From Undaria pinnatifida (taxonomy: Eukaryota; Sar; Phaeophyceae; Laminariales; Alariaceae): 64,000 nt of DNA. The stretch is taken from the NCBI GenBank assembly GCA_012845835.1, contig JABAKD010000023.1, forward strand, positions 16,302,702 through 16,366,701, read 5' to 3'. Numbering within the stretch: position 1 is the first letter of the stretch; each line of letters opens with the position of its first letter. The notes beneath the pieces are model-generated. The model did not search any database, had not been told where the DNA came from, and saw only the letters and a program-made list of their open reading frames with translations. The translations under genes and the position numbers were made by a program. Positions 45,300-55,029 of this stretch are shown here, piece by piece.

Positions 45300-45960
45300 T
45301 TTTCCGCCCCTTTTGAAGCGGGTATTTACCCGGAAACTACCCGTAGCCGGGAATTCTGCGAGTTCTGTACAACCCTACTCGTACCCGGAACGTCTGTGAG
45401 TTCTGTACGACATTCATACCCAAACCCGAACTTTCTATTCTCGTTCTGTCTGTAGGGTACACACAAAACAATACCCGGGGTATTTACCCGGGTATTGCCC
45501 TGTAAATAACTTCAGAAACTTCTGTAGGACACTCATACCCGTACCCGGAACTTCTGGGTGTTCTGTACCCCGGTGCCACAAAGACCCGGGGTACGGGTAC
45601 AGCATGTTCATACCTGCCCGGAACTTCTGGAACTTCTGCACGCCCGTGCCACAATACCCGGAAGTTCGAGAAGTTCATTAAGACTTTCATACCCGCAACC
45701 GGAACTTCTGGAAGTTCTGTAAGATTTTCATACCCGTACCCGGAACTTCTGCGAATTCTATAAGACCCGTGCCACAATACCCGGGGTACGGGTACAGCAT
45801 GTTTAGTACCCGCCCGGAACTTCTATGAGTTCTTTATGCCTGTGCCACACTACCCGGAACTTCTGGAAGTTTTGCGACACTTCCATACCCGTACCCGAAA
45901 CTTCTGGAAGTTTTGCAAGACCCCCATACCCTTACCCGGAATCCACAAACCCTACATAAC
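45300..45960 (+). repeat. ACCCGGAACTTCTG-word block 2
   Basis: About 14 degenerate units of roughly 45-50 bp: CATACCCGTACCCGGAACTTC, TGG-AGTTCTGTA-GAC. A higher-order phrase, GCCACA-TACCCGGGGTACGGGTACAGCATGTT, occurs near 45590 and 45770. Same word family as 42480-42790. Confidence 0.8.
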
Positions 45961-45987
45961 TTGAGCGTGGAATATATCACGTATCAC

Positions 45988-47080
45988 GTATCCTTATTAT
46001 ATAATACGCTTAGGTGGTCGTGACGTTTTTTTGGATCTTTGAAATATCTTGGTCTAAACACCTCCCCCACAAAAGCGGTGACTCCTGAGCTCCACTCGGC
46101 CTCAGGCGGCCTCGCGGTGCCGCCACGTACCATCCGCACAGCAGCACTACGACATGCCGGCGAAAGAACGGGCGTCGGTGCCCCACCTCGGCGAGGGTGG
46201 AGCGTGGAAATCGCCCTCCCGGGGACGGCTCGCTTCCCCCCCCCCCGCTTTTTCTTCGTCGCTGCCTGCTATTTTTTTTTTTTCGAACTCCAACTATATT
46301 GAACTTTCGAATTGCTTTTGGGCCACTTGAGCCTTGGACAAAGCCATGGACACGAGACCACAAGCGCGCCTGCGTCAACAGCAAGCACAACAACACCAGG
46401 ACCAATCACAGCAGCGTCCAGCCGTCGCCGTTCGCCGTGCGCAGAATCGGCAACGCGAGCGTTTTTCGCTTGGCCTAACAATGGCGAATCCCGCCCAGCC
46501 CGAGAGCATTGTAACCAACAAATCGGCTGCTGCTCGCCTGTCAGGTGTATATTTCTCTACGTACTACTGCTGCATTGCTGTACTGCTGTACTGGGTAGGT
46601 TCGTGGGTGCATGGTGGGTGGTGGGTGGGTGTTGGGTGGTGGGTGGGTGGTGGACGGCGGCTCGCCCGCTCCCCGAGATGGCCGAGTATCGTCAAAAAAG
46701 GAATTCCCCCCCGTCTGTTTCCTGTTTCATACAAGGTCCTCAAGAACCAACCAATTAACTGCGCCGCGCGTACCAGGTGTACTGCTGTACGTACTGCTGC
46801 ACTGCTGTCCTGCTGTATGTAGTAAAGGTTTGGTCGGTGGGTGGGTGGAGTGTACACTGCGTCGTCCGTGGTGGGTGGGTGGGCCGTTCTGTACGTGGGA
46901 GTCTTTTTGCGTCATGTGGGCGATGAACCTTTTTTTCTTGTTTCAAAAATTCCAGCCCCCCACTGGTGCTTGGGAGTACCATCGTCCCCACTGCTGAACT
47001 TCTCTGTCCTTAACTACCGTACGTACTGCTGCACTGCCGTACTGCTGCCGTGTTATCTTTTTTTTTGGAATACTTACATA
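45988..47080 (+). mobile_element. Element X, copy 1, left part
   Basis: Starts near TCCTTATTATATAATACGCTTAGG and continues with a segment shared in reverse with 58480-59015 (GGCCTCGCGGTGCCGCCACGT, GGAGCGTGGAAATCGCCCTC) and then with 53958-54850. One copy only of the GGTTTGGTCGGTGGGTGGGTGG unit is present (46827). It stops at the TA of 47079-47080, where hairpin element A enters. The remainder resumes at 53791. No coding gene is convincing; the 162-codon frame at 46334 is Gln/Arg-rich and not preserved in the other copy. Confidence 0.75.
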
Positions 47081-47365
47081 AACTTAATTACTTAGTCCTC
47101 GACCCCCTCGGAGGTCTCGCTCGGCATATCCTCCCCCCTCTCAGCCCTTCTCAGCCCGTAATTGCCGAAAAGAAAATTAGTTGCTGGGGAAAAGAACCGT
47201 CCCGAAGTTCTTTGCCTTCCTTGCTTTCCCTAATTCTTATAGCTCTCATTCTCTGATCTTTTTACTGCTTGCTCTCTGATATTTTTATTTTGCTTTTTCA
47301 GCAACTTCTTTGTTGTACTTTTACATTTGAAGTTGGCCAATTGCTGGCTGTTGAGAGGGAATTGC

Positions 47366-47765
47366 CGTTGACGGCTGCAAACAAATTGAATTTGAAATTT
47401 GCGGGATCGGCAATAACAATTTGAAGTGGAAATGTGCGAAGCGGACCAAGGCTAGTGCGGGAGGAGGCTCCGCTAACAGTGGGGGTGGTGGAGGTTCAGG
47501 ATCAGGCGTGTGGACGCTGGTCGGGCAAGAACGGGACTCAGCTTCTTCTGGCAATCCTGATTGGCCGTTGACGGCTGCAAACAATTTGAATTTGAAATTT
47601 GCCGGATCGGCAATAACAATTTGAAGTTAAAATTTGCGAAGCGGACTAAGGCTAGTACGGGAGGAGGCTCCGCCAACAGTGGGGGTGGTGGAGGTTCAGG
47701 ATCAGGCGTGTGGACGCTGGTCGGGCAAGAACGGGACTCAGCTTCTTCTGGCAATCCTGATTGGC
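47366..47765 (+). repeat. ~200-bp tandem duplication unique to copy A
   Basis: CCGTTGACGGCTGCAAACAA through TCTGGCAATCCTGATTGG is present twice. It duplicates the Gly-rich N-terminal part of the reading frame. Copies B and C have one. Confidence 0.85.
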
Positions 47766-48011
47766 CGTGCCCGAGCAAGGGTTGTGACGGCTTCCTCATC
47801 GCACGAAAAAGAAAAAACAGAAGTTCCCAGTACGCTGTCTGCGACACCTGCAGGAGTGACGACCCTTCCACGTGCCAAGCTTTTCATAACCTTAACCAGA
47901 AGCACTGGGGAAGCGGCGACAACCCTCGTGTATGTGACTGGTGTGACGCGGGCACCTGTGATTCACCTTCGATCGGCGTCCCTAACGAAGGAGCTGAGAG
48001 CTTGACGAAAC
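47561..48011 (+). CDS. Cysteine-rich hypothetical protein, exon, copy A
   Basis: The open frame has a Gly/Ser-rich linker (GGGGGSGSG), then WPCPSKGCDGF, YAVCDTCRSDDPSTC and RVCDWCDAGTCDSP. Two CxxC motifs and several more Cys suggest a small metal-binding or disulfide-rich domain of about 70 residues. The frame ends at SLTK, where AAAC|GTGAGT is a good 5' splice site. No ATG lies in frame, so an upstream exon or a non-ATG start would be needed. A possible 24-nt next exon (48099-48122, flanked by CAG and GTAAGA) and one at 48309 keep the phase and then stop. The same sequence is preserved in two other copies with few amino-acid changes. Family not recognised. Confidence 0.45.
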
Positions 48012-48399
48012 GTGAGTTTCATTTCTTCGTGTTGTTGGAATGTGATGTTTGCTGTCAGCTACTGTACTACTGATGCTGAGAGTTTGTTCCCGTTGTCAGT
48101 GTGTTCAGCGCCGTGCGACATAGGTAAGACACTAGATGTCAACACCCTGTATTTTCGGTAGTGCTGCGTTGAGTGCTGGCTGAGTGTGCTGCAAATTGTG
48201 CGCAATAGACTATGTGGTTTTGAGTGTTGGTGAACTCAAGCGAACCCTGTTTCCAATAATGATGCACATTGAAATTTACATTGTTTGACCTTGTGTGCCT
48301 GTCTGCAGCGTTTGCTGTAGCATGTGTGTGCTACACCAGCGTGGTCGAACTACTACACGGTGTGGAAGCTGTGTTTGGGGACGCGTAGCCTGAACAAAC

Positions 48400-48980
48400 T
48401 CAAGTTCGCCTTGGTGGTCACGGAGGGCAGTCCCGTCGTCGCGGTAAGCATGTTGTACTAGTTGTCTACGCAGTGAAGCTGCGGGCTGTGATTTCTTTTT
48501 CATGCGTACAACCAAACACACTTTTTGTATGTGCGAGTACGTGTACGGGGAAGTCCCGTCATCGGGGTGTAAGCGGGGGTTGTACAACGTACAACCAAAC
48601 ACACTTCATGTATGCACGACTACGAGTACGGGGCAGTCCCGTCATCGGGGTAAGCGGGGGTTGAACAAGTGGTCCATGCAGTGACGCTTTGTGCTATGAT
48701 ATAAACACACTTTTTGGATGTACGACTACGACTACGTGGTATCTATACATGTAAGACGCAATGAAAACGGGCAAGTCCCATCACGGGGGTCAGCCAGGGT
48801 TGTAAAAATGGTCCATGCAGTGATAAATAACACAGCAGCATGATACCATCAGCACCAGTCGCAGTACACACTGGAGGTTGATATATAGCAGTAAACAGAA
48901 GCTGAAGTTAACCTGGGTGATGCTGGAGAGCAGTCCCGTGATTGGGGTTAGCGAGTTGTTCATGTAGTGACGCGGTGTAC
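48400..48980 (+). repeat. ~105-bp minisatellite with splice-like sites, copy A
   Basis: GGGCAGTCCCGTCATCGGGGTAAGC and a following TGGTCCATGCAGTGACGC recur about every 105-120 bp. Corresponding arrays: 50460-51020 (B) and 59920-60520 (C). Each unit has a donor-like GGGGTAAGC, and several have a pyrimidine tract (TTTCTTTTTCAT) ahead of ACACACTT. Confidence 0.75.
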
Positions 48981-49223
48981 TACTACTGTTACTCATTTTT
49001 CATACAACCACATAAACTCTTTGTATTAACGAGTACAAGTAGGGTGCGCAACCTCTTCAGGAATCGCAGTACACGTCGGTCGTAAGAGTATTGATAACAG
49101 CAGTAATAGGGTAGTACGGAACAATATATACAGCAGGTACTGACTCTTACCCTTCGTTGTCGGTATTCCGCCGGTAGGCCTTATATAACAGTATACCGGG
49201 GCTTACGCTTACCAGTTGCGACT

Positions 49224-49406
49224 GTGAATCCCGTTCGTTCCTGTCCCAGTGGTGGTTTCATAGGTGTTAGCAACGTTGTGGTACCAGGCAGGGCTTTGCC
49301 CATAAACGACCGCTTTTATTACATCAGTGTTAAATTGTACGACTTCCTTTCAAACTTTGGAAACCGACGGCAGCTACGTGGCCTTACTATTTTGAACATT
49401 CACTGA
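49224..49406 (+). CDS. Conserved 60-codon frame, copy A
   Basis: The same frame, with few changes, occurs at 51267-51449 and 60766-60951. It reads CPSGGFIGVSNVVVPGRALP and LYDFLSNFGNRRQLRG, and opens with GTG, not ATG. It ends 36 bp before the next exon-like segment. It could be an exon, or merely sequence shared by recent element copies. One codon is inserted in copy C without breaking the frame. Confidence 0.25.
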   Translation: MNPVRSCPSGGFIGVSNVVVPGRALPINDRFYYISVKLYDFLSNFGNRRQLRGLTILNIH

Positions 49407-49442
49407 ACGCTAGGTATTTCCATCCGTTGTTGTCGTTTGCAG

Positions 49443-49610
49443 AAGCCCTGCGAAGCAGCCGCCGAGGGCCGCCAAGTCGGCGAGGACATAAACAAGAAGT
49501 GCACCGGCGACATCAAGGTCGGTGACCTCCTGAAGAAGGCAGGCTACCACTTGCTCGATATACATCCCGCATTCCATTCCCACGGTGCCAAGAGGGCGTT
49601 CGACATCGAG
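49443..49610 (+). CDS. Exon-like segment KPCEAAAEGRQ, copy A
   Basis: An exon of 168 nt (56 codons, phase 0 to 0). It is preceded by TTGTCGTTTGCAG, a good acceptor, and followed by ATCGAG|GTACGT, a good donor. It encodes KPCEAAAEGRQ, KKCTGDIKVGDLL and HLLDIHPAFHSHGAK. Copies B and C differ by a few residues. The probable partner exon of this copy lies at 53169 or slightly upstream, beyond the insertion of element B. Family not recognised. Confidence 0.45.
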
Positions 49611-50059
49611 GTACGTTCTACTCTTATCTTGAATCCTGTGTGTCACGAGTCGAGACATCCATGTCTCTTGCTCAAGACTAGGGGATTGCGTGCGGATAAA
49701 ACTATATACCTAGACCTCGCTTCCCTCGGACGTCTCGCTCGGCATATCCTCCCCCCTCTCAGCCCTTCTTAGCTCGTAATTGCCGAAAAAAAAATTAGTT
49801 GCTGGGGAAAAGAACCGTCCCGAAGTTCCCTGCCTTCCTTGCTTTCCCTAGTCTAATTCTTACTTACTTTTTAGCTCTCATTGATCTTTACTGCTTGCTC
49901 TCTGATATTTTTATTTTGCTTTTTCAGCAACTTCTTTTTGTACTTTTATTTGAAGTTGGCCAATTGCTGGCTGTTGAGAGGGAATTGCCGTTGACGGCTG
50001 CAAACAATTTGAATTTGAAATTTGCCGGATCGGCAATAACAATTTGAAGTTGAAATTTG

Positions 50060-50438
50060 CGAAGCGGACCAAGGCTAGTGCGGGAGGAGGCTCCGCCAAC
50101 AGTTAGTGGGGGTGGTGGAGGTTCAGGATCAGGCGTGTGGAAGCTGGTCGGGCAAGAACGGGACTCAGCTTCTTCTGGCAATCCTGATTGGCCGTGCCCG
50201 AGCAAGGGTTGTGACGGCTTCCTCATCGCACGAAATAGGAGAACCAGGAGTTCCCAGTACGCTGTCTGCGACACCTGCAGGAGTGACGAGCCTTCCACGT
50301 GCCAAGCTTTTCATAACCTTAACAAGAAGCACTGGGGAAGCGGCGACAACCCTCGTGTGTGTGACTGGTGTGACGCGGACACCTGTGATTCACCTTCGAT
50401 CGGCGTCCCTAACGAAGGAGCTGAGAGCTTGACGAAAC
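50060..50438 (+). CDS. Cysteine-rich hypothetical protein, exon, copy B
   Basis: Same frame as copy A: Gly-rich linker (with a 3-nt-longer variant, TVSGGGGGSGSG), WPCPSKGCDGF, YAVCDTCRSDEPSTC, RVCDWCDADTCDSP and SLTK, ending AAAC|GTGAGT. Changes such as Lys to Asn and Asp to Glu lie between Cys residues; all Cys are kept. The intron that follows is shorter than in A by about 450 bp, so the next two candidate exons of copy A are absent here. Confidence 0.4.
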
Positions 50439-51266
50439 GTGAGTTACATTTCTGTTGTTGTGCTGTGATTTCTTTTTCATGCGTACAAACACACTTTTGC
50501 ATGTACGAGTATGATACGTGTACGGGGCAGTCCCGTCATCGCGGTGTAAGCGGGAATTGTACAAGTACTCAGGTCTACGAGTAGACCTATGCAGTGACGC
50601 TGTGTGATGCGATTTCTTTTTCATACGTACAGCCAAACACACTTCATGTATGTACGACTACGAGTACGGGGCAGTCCCGTCATCGGGGTAAGCGGGGGTT
50701 GGACAAGTGGTCCATGCAGTGACGCTTTGTGCTGTGATATAAACACACGTTTTGGATGTACGACTACGACTACGTGGTATCTATACATGTAAGACGCAAT
50801 GAAAACGGGCAAGTCTCATCACGGGGGTCAGCCAGGGTTGTAAAAATGGTCCATGCAGTGATAAATAACACAGCAGCATGATACCTCAGCACCAGTCGCA
50901 GTACACACTGGAGGTTGATATATAGCAGTAAACAGAAGCTGAAGTTAACCTGGGTGATGCTGGAGAGCAGTCCCGTGATTGGGGTTAGCGAGTTGTCCAT
51001 GTAGTGACGCGGTGTACTACTACTGCTGCTGTCACTCATTTTTCATACAACCACATGAACTCTTTGTATTAACGAGTACAAGTAGGGTGCGCAACCTCTT
51101 CAGGAATCGCAGTACACGTCGGTCGTAATAGTGTTGATAGCAGCAGTAATAGAGTAGTACCGAACAATATATACAGCAGGTACTGTCTCTTACCCTTCGT
51201 TGTCGGTATTCCGCCGGTAGGCCTTATATAGCAGTATACCGGGGCTTACGGTTACCAGTTGCGACT

Positions 51267-51449
51267 GTGAATCCCGTTCGTTCCTGTCCCAGTGGTGGTT
51301 TCATAGGTGTTAGCAACGTTGTGGTACCAGGCAGGGCTTTGCCCATAAACGACCGCTTTCATTACAACAGTGTTAAATTGTACGACTTCCTTTCCAACTT
51401 TGGAAATCGACGACAGCTACGTGGCCTTACTATTTTGAACATTCACTGA
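51267..51449 (+). CDS. Conserved 60-codon frame, copy B
   Basis: Counterpart of 49224-49406 with two or three residue changes (HYNSV for YYISV). Status as exon uncertain. Confidence 0.25.
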   Translation: MNPVRSCPSGGFIGVSNVVVPGRALPINDRFHYNSVKLYDFLSNFGNRRQLRGLTILNIH

Positions 51450-51485
51450 ACGCAAGGTATTCCCATCCGTTGTTGTCGTTTGCAA

Positions 51486-51653
51486 AAGCCCTGCGAAGCA
51501 GCCGCCGAGGGCCGCCAAGTCGGCGAGGACATAAACACGAAGTGCACCGGCGACATCAAGGTCGGTGACCTCGTGAAGAAGGCAGGCGACCACTTGCTCG
51601 ATATACATCCCGCATTCCATTCCCACGGTGCCACGAGGGCGTTCGACATCGAG
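51486..51653 (+). CDS. Exon-like segment KPCEAAAEGRQ, copy B
   Basis: Same 168-nt segment as at 49443 but the acceptor dinucleotide reads AA, not AG (TTTGCAAAAGCC), so splicing at this point would fail. If instead the bases are coding, CAG to CAA is a silent Gln change. The donor ATCGAG|GTACGT is kept. Confidence 0.35.
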
Positions 51654-51889
51654 GTACGTTCTACTCTTATCTTGTGTCCTGTGTGTCACGAGTCGAGACA
51701 TCCATGTCTCTTGCTCAAGACTAGGGGATGGCGTGCGGATATAGTCTATGAAGTGCGGCTCTTTTTCCAAGTACCAAGAGCAAGTACAACAATACCACAA
51801 CAATTACTAACAGCGAAAGGAGCTCCAATAATTTGGATGGTTACGACGTCTGCTGGAGAGAAGTACGAATACTTTTTTACACATACTTA

Positions 51890-51978
51890 TGTGATAAGGC
51901 TTAGTTTGGGTAAGCTATTGGTTAACCTGTGCAAGTGGTCAAACGGACTAATACCCCACTAAAAATAATACCTTAACA
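51890..51978 (+). repeat. TRIM 5' LTR
   Basis: TGTGATAAGGC ... CCTTAACA; carries 6 extra bases near its 3' end relative to the 3' LTR. Confidence 0.8.
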
Positions 51979-51980
51979 AA

Positions 51981-52038
51981 TGGCGTCGTCGACAGACCAT
52001 GGGTTTTTGGGTCGTGAGTTCGATCCCCACATCCACCA
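51981..52038 (+). promoter_or_regulatory. tRNA-like segment inside the TRIM
   Basis: TGGCGTCGTCG is A-box-like. Some 36 nt on, GAGTTCGATCCCC matches the tRNA B box and T loop, with four of five T-stem pairs (GTGAG/CCCAC). The segment ends ATCCACCA. It lacks the 5' acceptor strand. It might drive Pol III transcription, or be a relic of a tRNA primer or SINE. Confidence 0.45.
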
Positions 52039-52168
52039 TAATAAACTTTTTCAGATTTTCCCATGGCGAACTTGAAAAATACTCTCCCCGGTTTACCCAG
52101 GAAATGAAACGGCTTGGATAAATGACAGGTCCGCCCGTATATCCGGCCGACCTTCTATCCCGCCGTTT

Positions 52169-52181
52169 AAGGGGGGGAGAG
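52169..52181 (+). other. TRIM polypurine tract
   Basis: AAGGGGGGGAGAG directly before the 3' LTR, as expected for plus-strand priming. Confidence 0.75.
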
Positions 52182-52264
52182 TGTTATAAGGCTTAGTTTG
52201 GGTAAGCTATTGGTTAACCTGTGCAAGTGGTCAAACGGACTAATACCCCACTAATTCCTTGACA
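52182..52264 (+). repeat. TRIM 3' LTR
   Basis: TGTTATAAGGC ... TTCCTTGACA, followed by the CTTA duplication. Confidence 0.8.
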
Positions 52265-52306
52265 CTTATCGACGTTCTCCCGCCCTGCTTCAACGTTTGT
52301 GGACAG

Positions 52307-52411
52307 ATCCACAAGACCATCGACAAAAAACAAGAGTGCAAGGTGCTGGGTACCTCCGCTGAGGAGGAAGAGTCCAAGCAAGCCTGCATGCTCCTTCGGA
52401 AGCAATGTTGA
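52307..52411 (+). CDS. Terminal exon segment, copy B
   Basis: Encodes IHKTIDKKQECKVLGTSAEE, then KQACMLLRKQC and a stop. The real exon may begin upstream (frame open through LIDVLPPCFNVCGQ), in which case the TRIM splits it. Counterparts: 53169-53270 (A) and 61435-61536 (C). Confidence 0.4.
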   Translation: MHKTIDKKQECKVLGTSAEEEESKQACMLLRKQC

Positions 52412-52929
52412 CAGCACGTTCTTTATAGAACGTTAAGTTGTGGTTTATTATACCAGCATCGTTTTTTGAGAACTATGCCTAAATGCGTGCTCTTCGTCTT
52501 TCAGGAATACAAATAAATGTACTTCACATGTTTGCGGTGTGTGCGTTCAAGTTCCTGCTTCCAGCATGTTTTTTTTGGCACTGCGCTCCTTTACATCTTA
52601 TTAAGTTGTAGTTTTTCTGTCTCTATCCTTGACAAGCGCGTGCCTGGTGTTTATGCACTGCGATAATTATTGATGATCGACTTAGAGAGAGAGCTATTAA
52701 TAAGTGTACAGGACCTAGGTGCTACCTGAGAGGTGGAAGGATATGCCAAGCAAGTCCTCCGACGTGCCCATCATGGATTGGGCGAATGGATGATAATAAC
52801 AAACTCATAATCATAATCGTCTCTATCCTGTACCGTTGTACTATATATGGACCTCTTGGCATTTTCAAGTCGCCAGTTGCGCCATTTGTGCTTCTTTTCC
52901 GCCTTTCTACTGAATGTCTATTCCTCCTT

Positions 52930-52977
52930 CCGCAAGCGTAGCGGGCGGCGCCCAGCCGCCCGCGAGCGAAGCCCTTG
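52930..52977 (+). repeat. Terminal hairpin of element B
   Basis: Imperfect palindrome: GCAAGCGTAGCGGGCGGC, loop, then GCCGCCCGCGAGCGAAGC, and CCTTG at the very end. The same structure ends A (decayed) and C. Confidence 0.85.
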
Positions 52978-53788
52978 TATAGTCTATGAAGTGCGGCTCT
53001 TCTTCCAAGTACCAAGAGCAAGTACAACGATACCACAACAATTACTAACAACGAAAGAAGGAGCTCCAATAGTTTGGATGGTTACGACGTCTGCTGGAGA
53101 GAAGTACCAATACTTTTTTACACATACTTATCGACGTCCTCCCGCTATGCTTCAACGTTTGTGGACAGATTCACAAGATCATCGACAAAAAACAAGAGTG
53201 CAAGGTGCTGGGTACCTCCGCTGAAGAGGAGTCCAAGCAAGCCTGCATGCTCCTTCGGAAGCAATGTTGACAGCACATTCTTTATAGAACGTTGTGGTTT
53301 TTATATACCAGCATCGTTTTTTGAGCACTCTGCCTAAATGCATGCTCTTCGCCCTTCGGAATACAAATGTACTTCACATGTTTGCGGTGTGTGCGTTCAA
53401 ATTCCTGCTTCCAGCATGTTTTTTTTGGCACTGCGCTCCTTTACATCTTAAGTTGTAGTTTTCCTGTCTCTATCTTGACAAGCGCGTGCCTGGTGTTTAT
53501 GCACTGCGCTAATTTATTATTGATGATCGGCTTAGAGAGAGCTACTAATAAGTGTACAGGTGCAACCTGAGAGGTGGAGGCATATGCCAAGCAAGTCCCC
53601 CGACGTGCCCATCATGAACTGGGCGAATGGATGATAATAACAAACTCATAATCATAATCGTCTACATCGTTTACCGTTGTACTGTATATGGACCTCTTGG
53701 CATTTTCAAGTCGCCAGTTGCGCCATTTGTGCTTCTTTTCCGCCTTTCTACTGAATGTCCATTCCTCCTTCCGCGAGCGAAGCTCTTG
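52978..53788 (+). mobile_element. Hairpin gene-carrying element A, right part
   Basis: Continues A from TAGTCTATGAAGTGCGGC to CGAAGCTCTTG at 53788, then TA. Much of the terminal hairpin is deleted: TTCCGCGAGCGAAGC follows the subterminal block directly. The subterminal block GACCTCTTGGCATTTTCAAG is as in B and C. Confidence 0.8.
53169..53270 (+). CDS. Terminal exon segment, copy A
   Basis: Encodes IHKIIDKKQECKVLGTSAEE, KQACMLLRKQC, stop; one Glu fewer than B. The preceding GTGGACAG could be an acceptor in phase 0 with the 49443 exon. An acceptor at CTGCTGGAG (53096) is also phase-compatible and would add about 24 codons. Together with 49443-49610 it would give a small Cys-containing C-terminal region. 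Confidence 0.4.
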   Translation: MHKIIDKKQECKVLGTSAEEESKQACMLLRKQC

Positions 53789-53967
53789 TACAGAGGATGA
53801 TACCTTTACTGGTACGTACGTACTGCTGCATTGCCGTACTGCTGCCCTACGATTATTTTGTTCTTTCAGCACTTAATATACAGAGGATACAGCACCAATT
53901 TGTTCTTGTCCGCCATACCGGCCGGCAACAGGCATATTTCGGGAGTACCACCAGCCCGAGAGCATTA
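53789..53967 (+). mobile_element. Element X, copy 1, right part
   Basis: TACAGAGGATGATACC onward to CCATACCGGCCGGCAACAGG and GGGAGTACCAC. It rejoins 45988-47080 if A is removed: CTTACA|TA|CAGAGGATG, as found uninterrupted in X copy 3 (57521-57536, reverse). Confidence 0.75.
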
Positions 53968-55013
53968 TAACCAACAAATCGGCTGCTGCTCGCCTGTCAG
54001 GTGTATTGCTCTAGGTACTGCTGCATTGCTGTACTGCTGTACTGGGTAGGTTCGTGGGTGCATGGTGGGTGGTGTTTTGCTGTGCTGTACGTACTGCTGC
54101 ACTGCTGTTCTGATGTACGTACTGCTGCACTGCTGTTCTGCTGTATGTAGTAAAGGTTTGGTCGGTGGGTGGGTGGAGCGTGCACTGCGTCGTCCGTGGT
54201 GGGTGGTAGGGCCGTTCTGTAGGTGGGAGTCTTCTTTTTGCTGTTTCCTGTTTCATAAGAACCAACCAACTAACTGCGCCCCGCGTACCAGGTGTATAGT
54301 GCTGTACGTACTGCTGCACCGCTGTTCTGATGTACGTATGTACTGTTCTGATGTACGAACTGCTGCACTGCTGTTCTGCTGTATGCAGTAAAGGTTTGGT
54401 CGGTGGGTGGGTGGAGGGTGCACTGCGTCGTCCGTGGTGGGTGGGTGGACCGTTCTGTAGGTGGGAGTCTTTTTTTTGCTGTTTCCTGTTTCATAAGAAG
54501 CAACCAGCTAATTGCGCCCCGCGTACCAGGTGTATACTGCTGTACGTACTGCTGCACGGCTGTTCTGATGTACGTACTGCTGCACTGCTGTTCTGCTGTA
54601 TGTAGTAAAGGTTTGGTCGGTGGGTGGGTGGAGGGTGCACTGCGTCGTCCGTGGTGGGTGGGTGGGCCGTTCTGTACGTGGGAGTCTTTTTGCGTCCTGT
54701 GGGAGATGAACTCTTTCTTTTGTTTCTACAATACCGGCCTCCCACTGGTGCTTGGGAGTACCACCGTCCCCACTGCTGCACTCCTTTGTCCTTTACTACC
54801 GTACGTTCTACTGCTGCCGTGATATCATTATTGTTTTGCAAAACTTACATCGTCTACAGAGGATGATACCTTTACTACCGTACGTACGGCGGCATTGTCG
54901 TACTGCCCTGTTATTATTTTGTTCTTTTAGTACTGAACACAGAGGATACAGCACCACTTTGTTTTTGTCCGCCATACCGGCCGGCAACTGGCACATTTCG
55001 GGAGTACCACTAG
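53958..55013 (+). mobile_element. Element X, copy 2
   Basis: Begins inside X at CAGCCCGAGAGCATTATAACC (equivalent to 46497) and ends at the X right end, GGGAGTACCACTAG. The internal ~220-240 bp unit is present three times (GGTTTGGTCGGTGGGTGG at 54153, 54394 and 54611). It forms a long inverted repeat with X copy 3. Confidence 0.8.
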
Positions 55014-55029
55014 TATCCAGTAAAATCGT

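Larger units (their letters stand above)
47081..49698 (+). mobile_element. Hairpin gene-carrying element A, left part
   Basis: Begins AACTTAATTACTTAGTCCTCG after TA and is colinear with B (49699) and C (59040) from CTCGGCATATCCTCC onward. It carries exon-like segments of the cysteine-rich gene. It is cut at 49698 by element B and resumes at 52980. Relative to B and C it has a ~200-bp tandem duplication (47366-47565 / 47566-47765) and retains a segment (48012-48480) deleted differently in B and C. Confidence 0.75.
51890..52264 (+). mobile_element. Miniature LTR retrotransposon (TRIM-like), 375 bp
   Basis: Two direct terminal repeats of 89 bp (51890-51978) and 83 bp (52182-52264), each TG...CA, share 67 nearly identical bases from ATAAGGCTTAGTTTGGG to CCCCACTA. 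A 4-bp duplication CTTA flanks the element (51886-51889 and 52265-52268). The paralogous empty site ACACATACTTATCGACG is intact at 53120 and 61380. A polypurine tract AAGGGGGGGAGAG (52169-52181) abuts the 3' repeat. TGGCGTCGTCGACAG begins 3 bp after the 5' repeat, in the place of a primer-binding site. The ~200-bp interior encodes nothing. It lies within or just before the last exon of the copy B gene. Confidence 0.85.
49699..52977 (+). mobile_element. Hairpin gene-carrying element B, inserted in A
   Basis: Starts AAACTATATACCTAGACC after TA (49697-49698) and ends GCGAAGCCCTTG at 52977, followed by TA. Without it, A reads GCGGATATAGTCTATG, exactly as the uninterrupted copies read at 51735 and 61227. 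The terminal hairpin has arms GCGGGCGGC/GCCGCCCGC at about 52940-52964. It carries the cysteine-rich gene and the miniature LTR element. Its subterminal ~100 bp (CTCTTGGCATTTTCAAGTCG...) aligns by eye with that of E1 elements (CTCTTGGCATTATC...). No transposase seen. Confidence 0.85.
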
